From positions 558,001-622,000 of the forward strand of contig JANFAH010000035.1 of NCBI GenBank assembly GCA_024663395.1: DNA of 64,000 bases, given 5' to 3'. The position numbers were made by a program, and so were the translations under genes. The notes beneath the pieces are model-generated. The model was not told where the DNA came from. It saw only the letters and a program-made list of their open reading frames with translations, and did not search any database. The stretch is from Pisolithus tinctorius (Eukaryota; Basidiomycota; Agaricomycetes; Boletales; Pisolithaceae). Below, piece after piece: positions 57,421 through 64,000 of the stretch. Every line of letters starts with the position of its first letter. The first letter of the stretch is position 1.

Positions 57421-58600
57421 AACATCCCCACTGCCTCCCCTTTTTCTTTTCCTCACATCCTTTCTTGTATTCCAGGATTCCTTCATGCCACCCCCCTGGG
57501 TGGGACAGGAATCCCCTGCACTGACCCCAGTTGTTTCCTGTGCACCAAGCCCTCTGCTTGAGCCACCAGAATTCTGCTGCAGTCTTGCAACTACCAGCCC
57601 CACTGCACCCATAGCATCTTCCCCCTTGTGGATATCAAGACCCAAGCCTAGCAAAAAGCCCAGATTAGCAGCTTCAGGGTCATCTGATTCTATGTCCTGT
57701 GCTCTTTTGCACTCCCTCCACAACAAACCAAATCCCAGTACAATGGTAAGACCTTTCTGGGTGGATGCAAACTTTTCACTTTGCAATTGATACAGTGCCT
57801 TCCAGAAGGAATCCCCATTGCCATCCATCTCCTGGGGCAAATACTGGGCACTCCAGGCCCAAGATGCCCAGATTGGTTGCCATGAGTGCTGGCAAATGCC
57901 TCTGAGTCAATACTACTGCTTGTCATACTATACATAGCAAATAGTGAGGTCATGTGACTCCACTGTCACCATATTTGGCTTCTACATTCTAAATACTAAA
58001 TTGCCATTTGACATTCTCATAATTGCAGTGTCGAGCCAAGCCAGCACCCACTTGGCTGAGCAGTAGTGGTGGGTACCCTTGGGACTTCACAGAAAATGTA
58101 TTGCAGTAGAACTACTGGATCATTTACTACATGTAACCATTTATTGAGACTGGAAATTGGCCCAGTGCCAACTGGCCACTCTGTAAATAGTATACATAAT
58201 GTTCCATTCTTAAACCTGAACCTGATTCTAATTCAGGGTCGCAACATGTCTGACTGAGGGAGGTGCATCCGAAGTATGGGTAAACATGTGTGATAATTGT
58301 GACAGCCATGACGTTATTCATGTCACAATCAAGGTTGTGTCAAGATTATCATCAATCCCACCCAACATCGAGATCTGTGCATCCACATATCCAGATTGAC
58401 ATGGTCTCTTGCTACTCTCTTCCTGCCACACAGTGTCTCCCTCACAGGCCACCTTTGCGCTGTCCCAGCATCTGGCCCTGCTGCATCTTTGGAAAATTTT
58501 TGGTATGTCATCGTCATCGCTCTCTCACTCAGCACCTCCCATGCCTCTCCCTGTCTAAACACAAAATAGGTACATCCTCCCTGCAATGCCACATCTCCCT
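57421..58600. other. No gene confidently recognised
   Basis: A minus-strand open stretch of 150 codons (57840-57388) and a plus-strand one (57485-57790) overlap; neither shows a known motif. They may be internal remains of the decayed gypsy whose LTR is at 56604-57420. Confidence 0.3.
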
Positions 58601-59268
58601 TCAAAAAAACAAAAAAGGTATGTTGTTGCACTTCTCATAGCATCTTTATAATACTCACATCACACACTAGGACGCTACCAGTGTTTTCAATCTCTATTGC
58701 ACGCTGTTCAGTGTCTCTGTACCACTCACAAAACCCATCTCACCAAGTCTCATCTGAAAAAAGGTATGTTGTCCCAACTTGCAGCATCCCTCTACCACTC
58801 ACAAAATACCCCCTTGCTGTGTCTCATCCTAAAACAAGGTATATTGTCCCAGTTCTCAGCATCCCTGTACGACTTACCAAACACCCCCTTGCTGTATCTC
58901 ATCCTAAAAAAAGGTATGTTGTCCCAGCTCATAGCATCCCTCTACACTTACAAAACATCCCCTCGCCTTGCCCACAAAACACCCCCTTGCCATGTCTCAT
59001 CCTAAAAAAAGGTATGTCATCCCAGTTCCTGGCATCCCTGTATGACTTACAGAACACCCCCTTGCTGTATCTCATCCTAAAAAAAGGTATGTCATCCCAG
59101 CTCATAGCATCCCTCTACACTTACAAAACATCCCCTCGCCTTGCCCACAAAACACCCCCTTGCCATGTCTCATCCTAAAAAAAGGTATGTCATCCCAGTT
59201 CCTGGTGTCCCTGTATGACTTACAGAACACCCCCTCAGCGTGTCTCATCCTAAAAAAAGGTATGTCAT
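58600..59268. repeat. Minisatellite with alternating 75- and 98-bp units
   Basis: The word GGTATGT (or GGTATAT) begins units at 58763, 58839, 58913, 59011, 59086, 59184 and 59259, spaced 76, 74, 98, 75, 98 and 75 bp. The long unit carries an extra CCTCGCCTTGCCCACAAAAC segment. Each unit ends TCTCATCCTAAAAAAA. More degenerate units extend left to about 58600. The array ends exactly where an LTR fragment of the element V family starts. Confidence 0.85.
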
Positions 59269-59382
59269 TGTCAAGTCCGGGCCTACTCCGACCAACTCCG
59301 ACGCTAAACAAGGTCTAGGGAAGGGTTCGGAAGTAAGTCCGACACAGAAGAACAGAACTCTGACTAGCGGAGTGTTGGCAGG
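59269..59382 (-). repeat. LTR fragment of the gypsy V family
   Basis: The reverse complement of the last ~110 bp of the element V LTR (TGTCAAGTCCGGGCCTACTC... GACTAGCGGAG... GGCAGG), cut on the right by the copia VI LTR, which probably inserted into it. Confidence 0.75.
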
Positions 59383-59847
59383 TGTTAGATTTGGCAAGTC
59401 GCACGTAGCCCATTCCGAACGCATCCGCTTTTGGTCGTGAGAATTAATTTCCGCTTTAGACCCCTTTCTTACTCAACACTACTACTGAACGCGCAAACTA
59501 ACTCTCCGCGTCCTTATGTTTATTGTATATAGTGTCTCGCACTTATGTGCGAATCCTCTTGTTATGCACGAAGACCATAGCGCGTCTCACAACGAGACAA
59601 TACTTATTGTAAACAGGTTCAACACCCGGTGTTTCACTTCTATTGTTACATTACAGTATTTAGTTCTGCACTGTAGAACCCATCACCTCAGACGTTGTCG
59701 CTGTCTGCGCGCGACTGAGGTGAGTACGATATCCTTCCACTTACTTTACTATGCTTACCGCGCACGTAGTTACTTGCATAGGTAAATATATACAGACGTT
59801 GTCGCTGTCTGCGCGCGACTGAGTTACTTGCATAGATATTGCTGTGA
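59383..59847 (+). repeat. 5' LTR of copia VI
   Basis: Begins TGTTAGATTTGGCAAGTC and ends TTGCTGTGA, 465 bp. Ends are set by homology to the solo LTR at 44698-45159 and by the primer-binding site that follows. Confidence 0.8.
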
Positions 59848-59935
59848 GGTTATGAGCCCCGAGCTCTAATAGCCTACGAACGTCTCACCATCGTTTCGAT
59901 ATTCTCGCTGTTAAGTCGACCCTCATCTCCCCGCG

Positions 59936-62900
59936 ATGACCACTGCTATCCCCGTCACCACCGATACACTCCCGGGCAACGTTCCGAAGCTCGATATCAA
60001 AGGCGCGAACTGGGCGATCTTCTCCCTTCGCTTCCAGACCGCTGTCGAAGCTAAGGAGCTATGGTCCCACTTCGATGGAACCTCTCTTTGCCCTGCCGGT
60101 ACGACCTCCACTGACCAGGATGGATTCGTGACAGTAGTCCCTCCCGACGCTGACGAACTCGCTAAGTGGCAGAAAAGCGAAAATATGGCGAAACATTTAC
60201 TTACTCAACGGATCCCCGATTCCACTGCCCTTCGGGTGTGTAGCCTTAGCAGCGTCGCTGCCATGTGGAATGAGATCGTTCGCGAGTACACCGAGAAGGG
60301 AGCTTATGCTCAAACGGATCTGCGAACGAAGTTTTTAGGCATGCAATGCCCTGCCGACGGCGACGTCCGCCAATTCCTGGATGATCTGCGTACGAAGAGA
60401 GACAAGTTGGCAGCCGTCGGCGTACAGATCGAAGAAAAGGACTATCGATCGACCATCATCCAATCCTTACCCAAATACCTCGCCAGCTTCGCATCTGGTC
60501 AGCTCGCAACCGCTCGTTTGTACAGCCCAACGCAAACTATCGACCCCGATATTCTCATCTCCCTTATTATCGAAGAATCAGAAAGATGAAGCCGCAAGGA
60601 GACGCAGCACTCACGTCCTAAGCAAAGAACCCGTGAAGGCGACGTAGCCTTGGCCATGACCCCTGGAAACTCTTCTAATCGAGGACGAGGGAGTTGGAGA
60701 GGTCGAGGAGGAAGCTCCAGAGGGCACGCTCGCCAGCGTGGACCCTGCTGGAACTGCGGGTCGAGGGAGCACTATAAGTCTCAATGTCCTGATCCTGATA
60801 AAAAGAAAGAAGCTACATCCACTGCTACAAATGGATCCGCTCACGCTGTGACGCTTGACTCTGATGAAGAGGGCGCCTTCTCAGCCCACGCCTTGGATGA
60901 TGAGGTGACGCTCCCTGATCTATTGAGCATATCCTCGGACGACGATGATGAATATCGGCAACACTTCACCGCCTGCGACGAGGACTGGTTCAGTGAGGTG
61001 GAGGAAGTGGATGGCGAGGACTCACCTTGCGGAAACGGCTCGAGTCCTGATGAGCCCACTGAAACCTCCCCAGAATTCACAAACCTTGTAAACGACAGCC
61101 CTATTAATGCGCGTGTCGTCGAACTCTACGATTCCGGATCCACTCGTCACATCTCCCCCTACAAGGAGAGATTTGAGGCCCTAACGAGCATACCGCCTAG
61201 GTCGTTCTCAGCGGCGAACAAACAACTTTTTAACGCCACAGCTGTGGGGGAGATGGTCATAGAAGTACCAAACGGGTATGATGTGACTAAATTGAGACTT
61301 ACGGAGGTGCTATATTCGCCCGAGGTAGGATACACCCTCGTATCCGTCGGCCGCCTTGATCAGCTAGGGTACTCCATCACCTTCGCTGAAGGCACCTGCA
61401 TCATCAGGAACCCCACCGACGACATTGTTGGACGTGTCCCCAAGTCCAAAGCCGGTCTCTATCGCGTCATTCACAACGACGATCGCGACCAAGCGAACTC
61501 CATGACTGAAACGGTTACCGTCATGGAGCTTCACCGAAGAATGGGTCACATATCTCCGACCGCTGCCCGCCGCTTAGCTGAAAAGGGACTCGTGTCAGGA
61601 CTGAAATTCGACTTGTCAAAGGACGAACCGACCTTCTGCGAAGCTTGCGTATATGCGAAGGCGACCAGAAAGCCTGTCGCAAGGGAACGCGTCGGAGACC
61701 GAGCTACTGAATTCGCGGAAGAAGTGCATACCGACCTCTGGGGACCTGCACCTGTTGAAACTCTCGGAGGACGGCGTTACTACATCTCGTTCACCGACGA
61801 CAAGACACGACTCACCTATATCCATCTCCTCCGTCAGAAAAGTGAAGCTTTCTCGGCCTATAAAGATTTCGAGGCCTGGTGTCGCACCCAACATAACGCC
61901 TGCGTGAAGACTCTTCATTCTGATCGAGGCGGCGAGTACCTAGGAAAAGAATTTGTGATGTACCTCAGGGCAGCTGGTACAAAGCAAAAACTCACCGTAC
62001 ACGATACCCTGCAGCACAACGGCATTGCTGAGCGCCTTAACCGCACGTTGCTGGAGAAAGTACGTGCCATGCTACATGAGAGTGGATTACCTCGCACCCT
62101 TTGGGGCGAGGCAGTACGTCACGCCGTCTGGTTGAAGAACAGAACCCCCACTAAAGCGCTTGATGGAGGAACGCCTCTCGAAGCTGCGACTGGGAAGAAA
62201 CCTGACCTTAGCCGAGCCCGCGCATGGGGCTCAAACGTCTGGGTACGAATTGAGGGAGGAAGCAAGCTGGGAGGACGCGTCGCTGAAGGCCGATGGGTTG
62301 GAATAGACGATAACAGCCCCAACGGATGTCGCGTATACTGGCCTGAAAAGAAGTCAGTCACTGTCGAAAGAAACGTGTACTGGGACCCCTCCTCGGCTGA
62401 GCCGTTACCTCGTGAGGGGGAGGAAGAAGATGCGTACTTACCAAACGCGATGCTAACGTCTACAGCGCCCGTCGCAGAGACTGCCGCAGCTCCATCACCT
62501 CCACCAGTCGCTCCAGCTCAACCCGTGCCTCCACCGCTTCCAGCCGATCCACCTGTCGCGAAACGAATCCGAAAACCCAGCCAGCGCCTCGCAGAGATTC
62601 TCGCTGGAAAAGGTAGTACCAACCGTCGCGGTACACCTGAAGTACCAAAAGGAGTTCAGTTACCTACCATTGTCGAGGAACGTTCAAACCCTGTCAGGCT
62701 CGAGGGGGAGCAAGAGACTGCTGCAGCCCTACTCGCATCTATCATTGAAGACTCGGACGACGACCTATGTCGGATTGACCTTGCTATGGCTATGGACGAG
62801 ATTACTGCCGAAACAGAAGCCCTCGAGCCCAGCTCGCTAGCTGAAGCTCGTCGCCGTCCCGATTGGCCGCAATGGGAAAGTGGAATAAGAGAGGAGTTAG

Positions 62901-64000
62901 CGACGTTACGGGATGCAGGAACTTGGGAACTCATCGACTTACCCCCCGGTGCAAACGTCGTAGGTTCAAAATGGGTGTTCCGGGCCAAAAAGGATGCCGC
63001 AGGAAACATCGTGCGGCACAAGGCCAGACTTGTCGCCCAGGGGTACTCGCAGGTCGAAGGTGTCGATTACTTCGATACGTTCGCACCAGTAGCAACGCTC
63101 GCGTCCATCCGTGTTGTACTCGCGATGGCTGCTCGCTCCGATCTACAACTCCATCAGATAGATATCAAAGGAGCGTACCTAAACGGCACACTCACCGACG
63201 ACGAAGTCATTTACATGCGCCAGCCTCCCAGATTCGAATCTGTCGATCACCCGCACAAGGTCTGCCGCCTTCGCAAAACTTTGTACGGCCTAAAGCAAAG
63301 TGGTCGTCACTGGTACCAGAGGCTAGTCGAGATATTAGTAGACGAGCTCGGGTTCACCCAGTGTTCTGTCGACCAAGCCGTGTACTTCCGACGTCGCAAC
63401 ACCGGCGAGCTCATAATCATCGTCGTACACGTCGACGACTGCACTATCGCCGCCACACTTTCAAGCGAGATTGATGAGTTCAAAAGGGACATCAGAAAGT
63501 ACGTCGAGATAACTGACCTTGGCGAGCTCCATTGGTTGCTCGGGATAGAGGTCACCAGAAACCGAGATGAACGCACTATCTCACTGTGCCAGCGTCCCTA
63601 CATCGAATCGATCGTCCGATGCTTCGGCTTTGATGAGTTAAAACCCATATCAAACCCCATGGAACCTAGCACAAAGCTGCACTCCGGTCAGTCACCCTCC
63701 ACCGGCGCTGAATACGCTGCGATGAAACACATACCATATCGTGAAGCCGTTGGCTCGCTGATGTATGCCTCCCTGGGTACCCGTCCCGACATCTCATATG
63801 CCGTGACCACCGTCTCCCGTTTCTCCGGAAATCCTGGGATTCCACACTGGGAAGCAGTTAGAAGAATATATCGTTACCTTCTTGGAACCAAGAATTTGAA
63901 GTTGACGTACGGCGGGACACCCAACGCGCTCGTAGGATACGCAGACGCAGACGGAAGTATGGCGGAAGACCGTAGAGCGGTCTCAGGGTACGCTTTCTTG
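59936..64000 (+). pseudogene. Gag-Pol polyprotein of copia VI (one TGA, runs off edge)
   Basis: ATG at 59936. Gag (KLDIKGANWAIFSLRFQ, LDDLRTKRDKL) is open to TGA at 60587-60589; the same frame then continues open to the window end. After the stop: Arg/Gly-rich stretch and zinc knuckle CWNCGSREHYKSQC (about 60750), protease (YDSGSTRHISP, about 61130), integrase (LHRRMGHIS... CEACVYAKA, HTDLWGP, HSDRGGEYLG, HNGIAERLNRTLLE), Pro-rich linker, RT (GSKWVFRAKKD, QIDIKGAYLNG, VVHVDDCTIAA) and the start of RNase H (GYADADGSMAEDRRAVSGY). The TGA may be a decayed CGA; programmed readthrough is the alternative. The RT motif is HVDD where YVDD is common. Confidence 0.85.

Larger units (their letters stand above)
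59383..64000 (+). mobile_element. Ty1/copia element VI, cut by the window end
   Basis: 5' LTR, half-tRNA primer-binding site (GGTTATGAGCCCC at 59848-59860) and a polyprotein running off the right edge. It has a different LTR and diverged proteins from copia IV. With one stop in more than 4 kb it is the best preserved element here. Confidence 0.9.

Noticed and set aside
57388..57840. 150-codon minus-strand open frame as a real gene
   Set aside because: No motif, overlapping open frame on the other strand, and adjacency to a decayed LTR purine tract suggest element debris.
58681..59178. 165-codon open frame through the minisatellite
   Set aside because: It repeats with the satellite and has no known motif.
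1..64000. tRNA, rRNA, CRISPR, riboswitch or bacterial phage features
   Set aside because: None seen on reading both strands, although a covariance-model search could not be run.

Overview
The window reads as basidiomycete (Agaricomycetes-type) fungal DNA. Introns are short (49-58 nt) with GTGAGT, GTATGT or GTACGT donors and a CTGAC-like branch site. Two intact NACHT-WD40 (NLR-like) genes have the mushroom-type domain order. The mobile elements are Ty3/gypsy chromoviruses, Ty1/copia elements that appear to use an initiator-tRNA-Met half-tRNA primer, and a tyrosine-recombinase gene of a kind common in Agaricomycetes. I see no bacterial-style operons, CRISPR arrays, rRNA or tRNA genes. The species cannot be fixed from the sequence.

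Layout. 1-2585: a truncated NACHT-WD40 copy (-) abutting a decayed RhoGEF-PH copy (+). 2586-6592: a decayed gypsy element (-), element I. 6593-17075: two same-family gypsy copies in inverted, tail-to-tail arrangement, each with a 455-bp 5' LTR at its outer end (element II, +; element III, -). 17076-17714: chromodomain tail and 3' LTR of another gypsy. 17725-29275: duplication unit A, with NACHT-WD40 gene A (-), an inositol-polyphosphate-kinase-like pseudogene (+), a RhoGEF-PH pseudogene (-) and an unrecognised decayed segment. 29276-45159: a tyrosine-recombinase pseudogene (-) interrupted by a full copia (element IV, TSD ATATA) and a full gypsy (element V, TSD CATGA), with a solo copia LTR (TSD GATAG) just upstream. 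46265-54795: duplication unit B, with NACHT-WD40 gene B (-), the kinase pseudogene (+) and a PH-domain remnant (-). 54796-59382: non-coding repeats, a decayed LTR of the element V family, a minisatellite and another LTR piece of that family. 59383-64000: a nearly intact copia (element VI) running off the right edge.

How it fits together. The host cargo is a repeated module of NLR-like gene plus kinase plus RhoGEF. Only the NLR-like genes have stayed intact; the passengers have decayed independently in each copy. Both WD40 arrays are internally near-identical, with variation focused on a few residues per repeat, as in the HET-D/HET-E incompatibility genes of Podospora. The rest is a nested retrotransposon cluster. 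Its mutations look like CpG C-to-T changes: all 14 differing sites between the two LTRs of element V are CG versus TG/CA, and most in-frame stops are TGA where an Arg CGA is expected.

The most unusual items are a spliced antisense accessory gene with a cysteine-rich motif between pol and the 3' LTR of element V, possible -1 frameshift sites at the gag ends of two gypsy families, the large inverted gypsy pair, and the paired NLR-like genes with hypervariable-position WD40 arrays.
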